DNA of 64,000 bases from Podaxis mareebaensis (GCA_018524725.1 JAEUWP010000138.1:124001-188000); one strand, 5' to 3'; counted from the first letter of the stretch, positions 36,845 to 52,894 are shown. Notes: a model not told the origin generated them from the sequence alone. Numbers and translations: made by a program.

Positions 36845-37036
36845 TATAGGGGTCAGGGGTGGTGAGTAGAATGGGTGCACAAGCACCAGTGGTGTGTAGA
36901 CAGAGGATATGGTCGCCAAGAACCCATCAAGGACCATCATACCACAACATGCACCCGTGGGAACGTCACCCCTAACCACATTAAAACATATCGACAATGT
37001 AATAACTCGAGCACTAATCTACATGTACAATACAGC

Positions 37037-39556
37037 TTAAGAAAGAGGTGCGGCCCCTGGCCCAGCAAGTATCATTTCATCCACGATGTCGTCGTGTTCA
37101 GTCCGTTTCCACGTTTTAATCGTCTCTCCATAATCTGAGATCTCATATACTCGGAATCGACGATCAAACCTGGAAAAAACATCAGCAGGGATTAACATCA
37201 GACTTAATGTAACTCACCCTATCTTCCCATAGCCCGAATAGGAGCTACATGGAAAAGGAACAAGGATCCGTCAGTATCCGAAGCTAGAAATTATATATCA
37301 TCCTTACCTTCCCCCTCCAAAACACAGCCAGACACCCTTGACCCGTCGACAGTTTTCTGTGACTGCAGCAACCATCAGCGCCGTTCGCATCCAACACAAC
37401 GAACACCTACTATGGCAATGGCCGTTACCGATCACTTTGACCTCGAGAACATTGGCATTTGATCTGTGACTGCTCTCCTTGGCTTTGAGAATCCCCTTCT
37501 CGAACATACCCCCGTTCTTCTTTGCGTTACCCGGCTTTTCTTGGCCACTTATACCGACGTCGAGCGGCTTCTTGGATTGTGGGTCGATATCGGGTTTGGA
37601 GTAGGACTCGGGTCTGGTCAAGAGTTATCAGCAGCCGTGAGTACCATCTAACCTATAGCGACGTACAGTGGTATGTGGAAGAACATCAATGCGTTGGGTT
37701 TGGCAAGACGTCTTCTGCTTGAAGTAAGTTGGTCTTCCCCTTGCCTCACTCGGAAGTTGTGACCGAGGTCTTTTGCTGTATCCGGGTGGAACGGACGTTC
37801 AATCTCTTTTATAGACCCGGATTCTTGCAGGAACCAGTTAATTTGCGACTGGATCCACGAAGCTTTATCAATCATCTCCGAAATGCTAATAACAAGATAA
37901 CCTACCTCGCGGAAGTAGTCATATTCAGTGGGGGTAAAGAATCCGAAGAAGTCGAACCATCCTTTCGAGTAACTTCCCGAATCCAAGAAGTACAAGGTGA
38001 GGAGGTGAGTCTTTGAGCTATAAATCAGGCAATCCGGTTACTATCAAGAGGTCGCAAAATCAAAGCCTCGGATGACTCACGGATCAGCACTTTTCACTTT
38101 CAGCACATAGTTTCCAACTCCATGCACATCCTTAGGCCCTCGCTCAACCAAGCTATATGGCAGAGCTTTCATAAGAAGGACCTGAGCCTCTTTTCCAACT
38201 CCATCGTCTTCATCATGATTTCCAAACACGGCTGCCCAAGGAATCTTGTGTTGTGTTACGGCTTTGGCGAACTTTGCCAGGACGGACATAGGATCCCAGG
38301 AGGTACCCTGTCCATTCAGCTGGTCGCCAGTGAAGACGACGAGGTCCGGTTTCTCCAAATCAAGAGCGCGCGAGAGAAGGGAAGTCGTCATATTGTCCGA
38401 CCCTGTACAAGGATTTATGTCGGTATCACGACAGACCCCCGGTGAAACAGAGAAATGAAGGTCCGCGACTTGCAAAATTTTGAACCTTCCTTCTCTGGAG
38501 AAATGTAAAGGTCGTGCCTTCGGTGGTACTAAGGGCGTTCCTTCAGATGGCAACTTGGCTGGAGTCCATAGGAAAACTTACGTTTCACTCCTTTGCGGAT
38601 AGAGATGTGTGCAGACTGGACTTTGCCGCTTGCGGACATGGTAGGTGGCTGAATCTTTTCAAATCCATACCATGGTACATCGTCTCCGAAAGTGACGTCG
38701 ATCTCTGTGATGATATTCTCTTTTTCTTCTGCGGTCATTTGGCTAGCAGTCTTTCCAACGCGGTACCATAAATATAACGGTGGGGCGCGAAGGATACCAG
38801 CGCGGAGAGACAGGTCCGCTTTTCGCCAGCCGTCAATTGGATAGGGTTCTTCGTGTTCCGGGAGCAGTCTGATATCTGTAATGAGATTTATATCTTGACG
38901 ACGGGTGCGTCGATAATAAATATTCTAGGACAACACCAGTCAATACTAGGTCAGTTAACATGGATACAGATTACCCACAAGCCACCCTGATAGATAACCA
39001 GCCTCCCAGTTCAAGTTGGGTTCTACACGAACCCACTTCCCTTTGATTGCATCTTGTTCACTCGTAGTATCCGGAGTGCATAGATCTCCACTAATTTCAG
39101 GATCAACTAAACACCGTGTAACTGCTATTTCGGATACTATCGTATACGTGTCAGCTGGAATTCTGTCAAGAATCCATAGTAATGAATTGACCACTTACAT
39201 CCGGTATTATGAGGTAACAGTGGATTCCAGACGTCTAGAGGAAGGCCGGCATAGTCAACGTTATCTTCCGTGGCCGTAACATTCCACCAGTCAACGTCGC
39301 CTCCAGCACCGCCGCCAGTGTTGGATCCCTTGCCAGTGCCAGTGTTGTTGTTGCCCGTAGATACCCCAATGTTTAGTGGCCTTTCATCCACAGATTCCCA
39401 TGATTGCCATCCCATGCGTTGGATGACTCCAGGACCAGGGGTAGGTTGGTAGAGGATGAAAACCCACGTAAGGAGAAAGCAGAAACCGATGACGGTAGTG
39501 ACGGGGAGACAGACGGAGCGTACAGCGCGAAAGATGCGAAAACAAGAGGATGGCAT
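37037..39556 (-). CDS. DCR2: Dcr2-type metallophosphoesterase
   Basis: Ten exons on the minus strand (39556-39199, 39136-38979, 38924-38582, 38540-38081, 38017-37906, 37848-37667, 37613-37411, 37362-37308, 37244-37218, 37169-37037) give 676 residues. An N-terminal membrane anchor (VTTVIGFCFLLTWVFILY) precedes the calcineurin-like phosphatase domain, with metal-site motifs FKILQVADLHFS (D-x-H), VVFTGDQLNG (GD), WAAVFGNHDEDD (GNHD), MFFHIPLPESY (H near the active site) and VIGNGHCHITENCRR (GHxH). The C-terminal FDRRFRVYEISDYGETIKT is a Dcr2 hallmark. Yeast Dcr2 promotes Sic1 degradation at G1 and dephosphorylates Ire1; the role here is inferred. Exon 9 is only 27 bases. It is divergent from the uL23m gene. 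Confidence 0.9.
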
Positions 39557-39787
39557 CGTGGTAGGCGGACTACCAGCCGTTGGCCGAGGAATGTGGCTCG
39601 AAGGTCAGGACAGGTTGGGAAAAGCTGAGTCTGGAGGTGGATATGAGATGCGGACACGCCTTCCAATCAAGCCCTGTGCATTAACAGAGGTGGTCACGTG
39701 GACAGCGCCCTCCGGAGAATTTCCCAAGGCCGCGCTTCTTCCGTGTCAAAGTCCATTGACGAGGTGGCTCTTTCTGTCAACCAGAAA
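39557..39787. promoter_or_regulatory. Bidirectional promoter DCR2/uL23m
   Basis: 231 bp lie between the outward-facing starts at 39556 and 39788 and must hold both promoters. No specific motif was identified. Confidence 0.5.
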
Positions 39788-40753
39788 ATGCAGTCCCTCT
39801 GTCGCTCTTTCCGCTCTCTTCGCCTATACTCAACAAAACCCCCGGTCTCATCCCTTCCAGAAGGAGCACTCGTCGCACGAACCGCCTCCACACCTCTCGC
39901 CGTTCGTCTCCGTCGCGACAAAAAATTTGGTCCTGTTGAGACAGGCGCATCCGACGCGACGACTGACGGCTTGACACCCTCCGACTACGCTCGCTACCAA
40001 CGCCGTCTCGCCCTCGGACTTATCCCCAAAGTTGACGGAAAACCACTTACACCCGCGGAATGGATAGAGAAGCAGAATGCACGGAGGTCACGCCTACGTG
40101 GTGTCAAGTCCGTGAATAAGGACGGACAACAGGAGACACAGGTTGTCGGTCAACCCATTTATCTTCCTAATATTGTTTTCCGTCTCGTCCGAAACCACAC
40201 CCCTCCCGGAGAACCATATAACCCATACGAAGCTACCTTCCGTGTCCCCCACTCCGTCACTAAGACTGATATCCGCTCGTACCTCCTTGCTGTTTATGGT
40301 GTCAAAACGACCTATATCCGCACCGACAATTACTTTGCCCCTATTCCCCCGCGTAATAAGCGTAAGCAGACCTACAAATCGTACAAACGTGCCGTCGTCG
40401 GCCTCGTCGACCCGTTCTACTACCCCCACCGCTTGGAAGACATGCCTCAGGAACAACGCATACAGCGCGAGGAATGGATCGAAAAACACTTCCATATCCA
40501 GGAGAATAGGCAATTGCGCAAGTTGGAGCTGTTGCGTATCACAAAGGGAACGGTGCTCAAGGCTCCCTACGCTACGAAGCGTTCGCATGTGTTGAGGCTG
40601 GTTGCGGAGCGGAGACAGAAGAGGGAGGAGCTGGTCTCGCAGATTGCTGGAGAGTGGAAGGATATGAGGAAGAAGGGGGAGGAGATTACCTGGGGAGAGA
40701 ACCCGCTAAACCGATCCACTACTACTCCTGCTCCAACTGAATCCTCGTCGTAA
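39788..40753 (+). CDS. MRP20: Mitochondrial ribosomal protein uL23m
   Basis: A single exon of 321 residues. The start is the first ATG in frame (MQSLCRSFRSLRLYSTKPPV), whose Arg/Ser-rich beginning is a clear mitochondrial presequence. The open frame extends upstream but without another ATG. The uL23 domain is recognisable at VFRLVRNHTPPGEPYNPYEA, TFRVPHSVTKTDIRSYLLAV and YGVKTTYIRTDNYF, with a Lys/Arg-rich extension (KQTYKSYKRAVVGLVDPFYY) that is common in mitochondrial forms. It binds 23S-type rRNA near the exit tunnel of the mitoribosome large subunit. The C-terminal half is helical and charged, longer than bacterial L23 (~100 residues). Confidence 0.93.
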   Translation: MQSLCRSFRSLRLYSTKPPVSSLPEGALVARTASTPLAVRLRRDKKFGPVETGASDATTDGLTPSDYARYQRRLALGLIPKVDGKPLTPAEWIEKQNARRSRLRGVKSVNKDGQQETQVVGQPIYLPNIVFRLVRNHTPPGEPYNPYEATFRVPHSVTKTDIRSYLLAVYGVKTTYIRTDNYFAPIPPRNKRKQTYKSYKRAVVGLVDPFYYPHRLEDMPQEQRIQREEWIEKHFHIQENRQLRKLELLRITKGTVLKAPYATKRSHVLRLVAERRQKREELVSQIAGEWKDMRKKGEEITWGENPLNRSTTTPAPTESSS

Positions 40754-41353
40754 TTCCCTTAATTTACTCTTGGTTTTCTCTAGACGTATGTCCTCATATT
40801 GGGAATTTTTTTGAAGTGATGCATGCTGAAATTTCCGACCCACTGCCGCGCGTTCATTCCCTTGGTTTATTTATTCCGTCTGCCGTGAATATAGCTGCCC
40901 TCGATACCTTATTTCTCTGGTGCAGTCATGATAATGAGCGATAGCTGGTCAAAATGCTACGTTGCTTCCTCTTACAAAGTCGACATGTTTCTTTATCGAT
41001 ATCTCCTATGCTCCGTTGCGTGAAGAGCGCCGAAGACAACCCGAGAGATACTTATCAAATTTTTAGATGATCTGTGTAACTGGTGGTCGTGTGCAACGGG
41101 TACCCACTTGATGTAATTGACCTCAGACCATACTGGTCCCGTGCCTTCAGCCTCAAGACAATACTCACACCTCACAAGATGTGAACATGGATTTACTGGC
41201 TATAGTTGGGCTACGCACAGGTTCCGTCGAATCGTCGATCTGGGGAGACGCGATACACGTGACCGTGTATGAGATCGTTTACGCAGATGTATTGCTGGGA
41301 CCCATATAAATACAGCACAGTTGGCAGTGCTCTTCTCTTTCTTTCCTCCTTCC
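40754..41353. other. Intergenic region uL23m to LRR gene
   Basis: 600 bp holding the uL23m 3' flank and the LRR gene promoter. No gene seen. Confidence 0.5.
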
Positions 41354-42935
41354 ATGCAATTCTCCCATCGTGCAGCATATACTCCTACATTCTCCTCTCC
41401 ACCATCATCACCTAGCTTATGCATCGACTCCTCGCCCTTGACCTCTCCAACGTTGGACCCCATACAGCTGGACTCTTCCCTTGATGTAGACGGCTTGAGC
41501 AAACTCGCCGACCCATTCGCCGGAAGCTTTAATTCAACAAAGACACCACCGCAGTATGAGAAGAAACAAAAACGACGTGGCACCCTGGTATCTCCCCCGT
41601 CAACCCCAAAACGGGCTCGACATTGCCAGGATATGGGTGATGAGGAACATCATTTTGATGGACGGATGCCTCTGCCGCTGTACTTGCAACCTTCCCCACA
41701 GCGAGAGAAGACTGCTTTGGAGAAGGAAACCGAGAAATGGGATAGATTGGACGAGGAGATCTTTAGTTTGCAGATGCGAGTTGTTGACGTTTCGTGAGTC
41801 CCAATATCCGTATATGCGTAACAGCGGGCTGAATAAGGAGTAGAGACCGCCACTTCACATTTATACCTGAGAGCATCATTCAAACATTGAAATGCCTTGT
41901 CTGTATCCCGGCCCCAGACGATATGGCTGCATTGGAAATGACCAAGATAAAAGCTGGGCACCGGCCCTTCATGCGAGCACAAACAGCGCCTGCAAATACA
42001 AGAGGATTTGCCCGAACCTTCGGAGAAAGAACACGAAGCGTCAATGTCACCACTATGCATGGGATGAGGGACGGCATACATCTGATCCTCTCCAACAATC
42101 TGATCACCAAGTTGCCTCGAAGCCTTTGGGATTTAGAGCGACTAACAGTTTTAACTTTGCGTGAGTGCTGATCAGGCTTCTCTCCACATGATTTCCGTAA
42201 CTTTGACTCGTTATAGGAGGCAACCGTCTGACGGTCTTGCCGCCAGAAATCTGCCGCCTGCGAAACCTCGAGGATCTGAATATTGCAAATAACCAGCTGC
42301 AATACGTGCCTTCGGAGCTGCTGTCGATGAATTTGCGTGTTCTCAACCTTCACCCCAACCCCTTCTTGGAACCACCAAGCGTGAACGAACGACCCGTGAG
42401 CGAGACTGAAGCCCTGATTCCCGACCGCGTACTTCCTCTCACGGAGCTATTGTATCGCGTTCTGGTGTCGCCTGCACCCTCGACTCTTTTCTCGAAAGGG
42501 AACCCTGATACATTCCTGTCGTCCAACTATGACCTCCCTCTTCCGCCGACCTGCCTCATCCCACCTCGAATAGCGGAGACGTTGGATGCATGCGTTCCAG
42601 GATCCGTGTGCCGAAGCGACCTAATGGGCGAGTCGCAAGGCGAGATCAGCATGGGAATATGCGGTAACCCAAACCATCATGCTGAGGATCGTATTTTCGT
42701 GCGGCCGGTTGAGCGGAGGTTCTCCTGGGAGAAAGTAATTGCAGGACAAAATGCGGGTGGCATGGTGCCCGTCATGTGGAGGGGTTGCGGACATGGATGT
42801 CTGGACTTCTTGAATCCACATATAGGGGCTGGATGCGTTGAGACGGAAGACGTTGAGATGGCAATCGATGAGGAAAACCAGGTGGTACAGCAGATTCAGC
42901 TGGGAGGAGAGATAGATGACTTTGACTTTGAGTAG
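41354..42935 (+). CDS. Leucine-rich repeat protein
   Basis: Three exons (41354-41793, 41844-42160, 42217-42935) give 491 residues. The start is the first ATG in frame (MQFSHRAAYTPTF). After a disordered N-terminus of ~120 residues with a short basic patch (EKKQKRRGTLV), there are three or four typical LRRs: IHLILSNNLITKLPRSLWDL, LTVLTLRGNRLTVLPPEICR, LEDLNIANNQLQYVPSELLS and MNLRVLNLHPNPFLEPPSVN. The C-terminal ~200 residues include Cys/His pairs (ACVPGSVC, GICGNPNHHAED) and an acidic tail ending DDFDFE. It resembles uncharacterised fungal LRR proteins. A nuclear or cell-cycle role would be a guess. Confidence 0.8.
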
Positions 42936-43122
42936 GGGAGGCGGTAGGTGGAAGATACGATAGAGCTAGTAATGGTTGACTCTTGCAACAATCACTGTAC
43001 AATAATACATCATTCATCACGGGAACGGGCCGGGAGGTTCCGGTGGCTGTCATATGCTTATGTGAGCTCCGAGTATGTTACTATGAGGACCTCCACAGTC
43101 AAGATCACTACGGTCAAGTATT

Positions 43123-45393
<2,271 letters not shown>

Positions 45394-45709
45394 GAGTCAG
45401 GCACCTTATGGTTATTCCTCTTTATCTATGTAGTACGTTATTGCTCACGTTGTATATGGTACTGTTCATTTCGTTGCGCACGGTTTCTTATTTATTCAGA
45501 CATTGTTATATACTCCATATGTACATAATGCGGACATCCCTGTAGCAATTTGATCAGTTTTCATTTCGGCTGGGTGGCGCATTGTGAGAGATCAGGCATG
45601 AATTCTATAAGTCAATGGACGGGGATGTAACATGAATGAGTTGGTCCAACATAAGACGCCGGGAGTGGCAATGGTTCAAAATATAACTCTGTAGCACAAG
45701 ATAATCTGT
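45394..45709. other. Convergent intergenic region
   Basis: 316 AT-rich bases between the 3' ends of the Zap1-like gene (+) and the cytidylyltransferase-like gene (-); no gene seen. Confidence 0.5.
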
Positions 45710-46566
45710 CTATGTCATACGAAGATGACCGCCAAAATCTTCGGGCGGCGAGGGAGGGACAGGGGTTGAAGGTGAAGTGGTGGAGGAAGGAACCGGTGAT
45801 GGAGGCCGAGAATCCGAAGCGGATCCGACACCAACGATCCGTCGAGTCGGTATTGCTTTACCTAAACATGGCAACAGTTATTAAGTTACCCAGCGTGAAG
45901 CCCAGGTTAGGAGACTCGCCCAATCGCTTCACTTCATCATAACCCCTAACGCGAAGGATATCGTACGCTGGATTGACTGAAACTCCTTCCTCGATTGCCA
46001 CAAAGTCAATGCGTTGTTGGCGTATGAAGTCCTCGTCAAGCTCCCATGGCGCTTCCGGGACGATTTCGTCGACCCAGCGGCAGTGCCTGACTAATTCATA
46101 CCTCTCTTCTTCGGGCCAGCTGGGCTTACAGTTGTGCTCCCGGAGCACTTGGTCTGAGAAGATCCCAACAAGAAGATGCACCCTTGGAAACGAAAGTTTT
46201 GCTTGTCGTAATTGGAGGACATGACTAGGGGTTGTTTCAGTCTGTCAATCGTCGCATCCTTGTTCTCTGGCCACTATTCTCAACTCACCTGACAGATAGC
46301 CGGTCGAAAGCACCGTCTACATACACCCGGACAATTCTGTTTTCGAAGCTTGAATAACGCTCCTTGGCGACTTTACGGACGTAGTCTTGGATATCGGTTG
46401 CCGTCCATTGTGCAGCCTCAAATTTCTCACTTGAAGGACATGGCTGTGGCTCCCAGGTTGTCAAGTTACATGTTTGTATATTTGCAACACTCGAGTCCGG
46501 CGAGAGGTCACCCGGATTGGAGATGACATCGTAGTCATCATCACTTAACGTGCCCATGGCCCCCAT
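45710..46566 (-). CDS. Phosphocholine cytidylyltransferase-like protein, catalytic motifs degenerate
   Basis: Three exons on the minus strand (46566-46289, 46224-45920, 45861-45710) give 244 residues. Family membership is plain: WTATDIQDYVRKVAKERYSS, IVRVYVDGAFD, HVLQLRQAKLSFPRVHLLVG, EERYELVRHCRWVDEIVPEA and PWELDEDFIRQQRIDFVAIE. The normal enzyme makes CDP-choline in phosphatidylcholine synthesis. However, the H-x-G-H nucleotide-binding motif (expected as F-H-x-G-H) reads LSVSH, so the first His and the Gly are gone. The RT-x-G-x-S motif reads RRIVGVGS. The usual C-terminal membrane-binding helix is replaced by a short Ser/Pro tail. Intron 2 (45862-45919, 58 bp) begins GC, not GT. It is therefore probably a pseudoenzyme or decaying paralogue. 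Confidence 0.75.
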
Positions 46567-47150
46567 TGAAAATCTGGTTGTGGAGAGGTGGAAAGATGTC
46601 AAGTTGGATAACAGTACTCAGGGCTGGTGCTGCTGTATATGCACGCCAGCTTCAATGCTTCTTCCACGTCATTTCCAAATTAAGGGATGCTGAAACCTGT
46701 TCTGGGAACAGCTCAGTCGTCGGCGGATCGGGCCTCGTCACACTGGACGTCTGTATAGGACCATGGATTGGATGTTCTCTATTTGCTGCACGTCCAATGA
46801 CCGCTCGACGGTACGCGTCTCATAGAGACAGAAGGTCCATGGACTGTATAAGCCTCATGTCGACTCTGTTTCTATTCAAATGTGAGCAGTCATGAGATTG
46901 ATAAGGTCGTGCAATGTCCACTTTATATTACCAGGAACAACGAAGGGTCGGATAATACTAGTTGGCCCACTGTTCGCTTTGAGGAAGATTAATACACTTC
47001 CCCATTAGAACGGGAGCGAGGCTACTCCATGCACCACCAGATAAACGTGCGGGCCGAACCAACATTCGCTGTCCCCGCCCTGGAATTTCATTTTCCACAT
47101 CCTCAGCCCCCCCTAGCATCTCTCCCGACCTTTTGGCTCCCTGCTTGGGG
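46567..47150. other. Divergent promoter region
   Basis: 584 bp between outward-facing starts of the cytidylyltransferase-like and DUF6533 genes. One short plus frame (46566-46895) has no domain. Confidence 0.45.
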
Positions 47151-48875
47151 ATGGATTCTGTAGACCCAACGGCGGTCTGGGTCGCTGGACGTGTCCGACT
47201 GTGAGTTTCGTTTCAAACTCGTGCGAGTTTGGCTGAACGCTAACTGTTCCCGCGGGGCTCGCAGTGGTAGATATATGCTGGTTAGTGAGTTGATTATTTC
47301 ACGAAGATATTTTCTCTACTAAAGTCATTTCTTCAGTTGTTTGTGAGTTGACCCAACGGACTACATTCGAAGCGCGAGTAGAAACATCTTCATAGATGTC
47401 GTGTTCGTATGGGATTCAATTCTTCTGTGAGTTCTGGAATAATACCCTGTGACGTCGGTTCTAACATCCGACAAATTTAGCGTAGAGGACGAGAGGCGAC
47501 TGGTGCACTTTCTAATCATACCTGTTCACGCTCGTGGTATCTTAAGGCATCCTCTAGGTTCACCGCTCAGCGTGGACGTTCCCTAAAGTTGCCTATCTAT
47601 TTTGTCGGTACTATCCCATGCTTGTCTGGCCGTATCACATCTGGGCCTGGGTTTTGGATCATGAACGCAGCCTCTGCGCGTCGATCATTAAAAGCCTATA
47701 TGCCCTGATCATCCCATTGGTAAGTGAATTGTCGCTTCTAGACCTTCAAGTCTGTCTCACTGACCCACTCTTTCAACGAAAATGTTTTAAGCAATTCTTT
47801 CCGCAGGGTGGGTTCCCTCCTAGCCTCTCCTCGCCAAACCATGTAACCTCATTCTATCGTTTAGCCGTCCTTGTTCTGAGAGCGTGGGCGTTCACGGAAC
47901 GCAGTCCGCTCGTCCTCTTCCCCCTTATGGGAACCCTATGCAGCTTCATCGCGATGCAGTTCTGGGCTCTGACCACGGACCTCACGCCAAGTACCGAGAT
48001 CTATGAGGTGCTGGGAAAATCAGGGTGTATTCGGTCCCACAGTTACTTGAGCGGTGTTGCGTCCGAGAGAATGGCGGTGAGCCTCGTCTTCGAACCGTTG
48101 CGAATGTGGACTCTGACACACACCATTGGGGAAACGATTTATGCACATAGTATCTGATGGTCGGTTCACACCCTTCCTCTGAAGCTCCTAACCTGGACTC
48201 TATCTAGTTTGCTTCTATCGTAGTTGACGCTTTAGCTACGTTGATCGTAGTCATTGTACGTGAAGAAGGCACTTTCTGGCACCGCTCTAGGTCTAACACC
48301 TGGATTGCAGCAATACTACAGATCCACGAATTCACAGGGCGGTCTGGGTCGATTATTTTTGCAACAAGGCTTGGACTTCCCTTTGAGTATTTTGCTAAGG
48401 TTGCTCACAGTAGGATGGCAGGGTTTGGAATTTTTGGGTTAATGGTCACGTTGAATACGGTTACTGGTGGTCTTTGGCTCAAGTATGTGATACAGCTCTC
48501 TGAAAGTCCCAGTTGATAGATGACCCTTCTGCAGCCCGGACCGTAGGATCGGCTCTTTGGCAAGTGGCTGGTTTGTCGTCGCGCTGATTATACCAAATGT
48601 ATTGGTGAGCAAGTTCAGAAGAATGACGTTCACATGTGTTAATCAAATGCTGCGCTCCCAATCCCAGGCTTGTCGCCTGTGAGTTCGCTTGTCAAGTCCA
48701 GTTTGACTCCATTGTTAGGGTTCATGTTAACCTGCCGTACGCTAGGATTCTTCAACTACGTGAAAGGGTTTCACCGACAGAGACCCAACTCAGAGAACGT
48801 ATCTCTCGTTTTGTGGACGATGAGATAGAAGAGGACTTTAACAACTACAACCTAAGGTGTCTGCACACTTGCTGA
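47151..48875 (+). CDS. DUF6533-type multi-pass membrane protein
   Basis: A many-exon gene; the exact internal boundaries remain open. The first exon (47151-47200, MDSVDPTAVWVAGRVRL) is followed by very small exons. The N-terminal signature of DUF6533 proteins then appears: LLFDVVFVWDSILL, EDERRLVH, and after another intron VHRSAWTFPKVAYLFCRYYP with LVWPYHIWAWVLDHERSLC. Later hydrophobic pieces match the rest of the fold: RLAVLVLRAWAFTERSPLVL and FPLMGTLCSFIAMQFWALTT, then a further membrane segment near 48220-48490, and a cytoplasmic end RILQLRERVSPTETQLRERI. This is a large Agaricomycete family of seven-TM-like proteins of unknown function. Whether this copy is intact cannot be decided by eye; stops between pieces are explained by introns in most places. 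Confidence 0.65.
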
Positions 48876-49117
48876 GGCCTTTCTGGGCCTTTTTTCTCCT
48901 TCATCAGACCCTCATTAATACCCTAATTATACCCTAATTTATATGCGTATACTGGACAGACAGACATCATAAGACCCTGTATGTAGAACGAAGAACAATA
49001 ACAGTATGCCTTCACCGAAATGAGTGGCGATACATTATTATTATCTAGCAAGGTAGTGTTATAAGGCGCGTTGGAAACAAGTCGGAAGCACGAATGACAA
49101 GACCAGAAGCGAGACCA

Positions 49118-51360
<2,243 letters not shown>

Positions 51361-51725
51361 GGAGCCCCGGGCGAAGGTCTGGACTGCGCTTAGAAAAACG
51401 TGATTATACGGGGCAAACGACGAGGATCCCAGAAACGTGGAAAACAATTTGGAACAACCAGAGTACTTGTACGTACATGGGCAGAGAAAAAGTATGGTTG
51501 CCCCAGATATGCAAGTGACGAATGTCCCTTGCGTGAATGATTCGCGGGAAGCCAGCGATTTGCAGCAATTCAAAATTTCGGCCCAGCGAGCGCCTACCAT
51601 GCGATCGTGCGATCGACAATTGCCCCTTTTGGCCATCCGGACGTGTCTCATCCTTCGTCCGAGTCTTCAAACCCACTGTTTAACGTTTAATGGTAACGTT
51701 TATTGTGTTCTTTGTCTGACACCGG
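51361..51725. other. Intergenic region
   Basis: 365 bp holding the monooxygenase promoter side and the TMA16 3' flank; nothing else seen. Confidence 0.45.
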
Positions 51726-52432
51726 CTACGGCGCAGTATCAACTAGCATATCCTGTTGTCTGTCTTCATTGCCCTTGATCAGGAATTGGTGCTTTCCTGG
51801 TTGCGAAACGACAGCAGTTTCCGGTTGCTGGCTGAAAATCCGGATGTGTCTCAGTTGCTGCACATATGCAAGCTCCTTTTGATCCCATTGACGGAATAAT
51901 TGTACATTCGCAGGGTGTGTCAAGTCGAGAACCTCTGAAAAGGTATATCTGTCAGGGTGATTGTGTGTGACAAAGTGGATATTGATCAACATACCCATTC
52001 CTGTACGATACTCTTCAGCCTCGACGAGTTTGACGTCCTCCAGCTTTGTCTCTTTCACGCTCTTCGGCCGCCCCTTTCTCCTTGCAGCCCTCTCCTGTTC
52101 GAGCTCTTCATCATGCCTCGTCAGCCACACACCGCGTATCAGCTCATGCAGTTCTTCGAGAGTGAGGGTGCCGCTTTCGGGCAGAGCATGGAAGAAGAAG
52201 CCATACATATCAACTTGGATTGATGGTCAGTGGCTGGACACGAGAATCAAGGCACACGGCGGCACTCACCCCGAGCGTCATGTTTTTGGGACCGTTTCGA
52301 GCTTAGATCTCCCAATTTACCCTTGCGCAGGGCTTTTCGAGCGAGCTGCTCTGCTTTACGAGAAGCAGGGTGAAAGACCTTTTCCTTCTTGGTCTTGGAT
52401 GCGGTGGCCTTGGCTGACTTTGAAGGAGCCAT
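51726..52432 (-). CDS. TMA16: Translation machinery-associated protein Tma16
   Basis: Three exons on the minus strand (52432-52270, 52213-51995, 51934-51726) give 196 residues, close to the yeast length (~180). The very basic N-terminus (KSAKATASKTKKEKVFHPAS, RKAEQLARKALRKGK) is followed by the family core DMYGFFFHALPESGTLTLEE, LHELIRGVWLTRHDEELEQE, GRPKSVKETKLED, and DLTHPANVQLFRQWDQKELA with YVQQLRHIRIF. Tma16 associates with late pre-60S ribosomal particles (family knowledge). The start is divergent from MOZART1, 119 bp away. Confidence 0.9.
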
Positions 52433-52551
52433 GGGGGGATCGTGGCTGATTAGAAGGAAAAAGTGAAGAACACAGCGTGGGAGAGGTGTTCTAATTATAG
52501 ACAGACCAAGTGTTCATGTCTTGACACTTGTGCTGGTCCTTTGTGCTCGCC
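52433..52551. promoter_or_regulatory. Compact bidirectional promoter TMA16/MZT1
   Basis: 119 bp between outward-facing ATGs at 52432 (-) and 52552 (+). Both genes must initiate within or very near this stretch. Confidence 0.5.
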
Positions 52552-52894
52552 ATGTCTACACGTGAAGCAGACCGTATCACATCAGCACAACAGACCCTTG
52601 ACAGTATGTTCTCCCTTTTTCTCCGCCGTACCCGCTATCCAGCTCGTCCTTTCATCAGTTCTTTACGATATATCCCAGCTACTCAATACAAATCTTGACA
52701 AGGAGACTCTGGCAACATGTATAGGCATGATCGAGAGCGGTGTTAACCCAGAGGCTCTCGCCGTTCGTCTAATTCATTCTCGGCTTGGGTACAGCACACT
52801 GATGGACAGCCAGTAGGCCGTCATCCTCGAACTCCGCCGTGAAAACGCAGCACTGGGAAAGCAGAACTCAGGCAGGGAAAGCCGAGCTCGCTAG
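52552..52894 (+). CDS. MZT1: MOZART1 (Mzt1), gamma-tubulin complex recruiter
   Basis: Three small exons (52552-52603, 52659-52762, 52817-52894) give 77 residues, the normal size. Phases are exact, and introns start GTATGT and GTTCGT and end CATCAG and CAGTAG. The protein reads MSTREADRITSAQQTLDILY, then DISQLLNTNLDKETLATCIG and MIESGVNPEALAAVILELRR with a short tail. MOZART1 is a three-helix protein that binds the N-terminal GRIP1 region of gamma-tubulin complex proteins and recruits the complex to spindle pole bodies. It is easy to miss because no single open frame covers it; the middle exon lies inside a longer misleading frame. Confidence 0.93.

Noticed and set aside
37876..37905. A 30 bp intron in DCR2 ending at CGGAG
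   Set aside because: Too short. A 57 bp intron ending at GATCCAG (37849) gives the expected YDYFRESQINWF junction instead.
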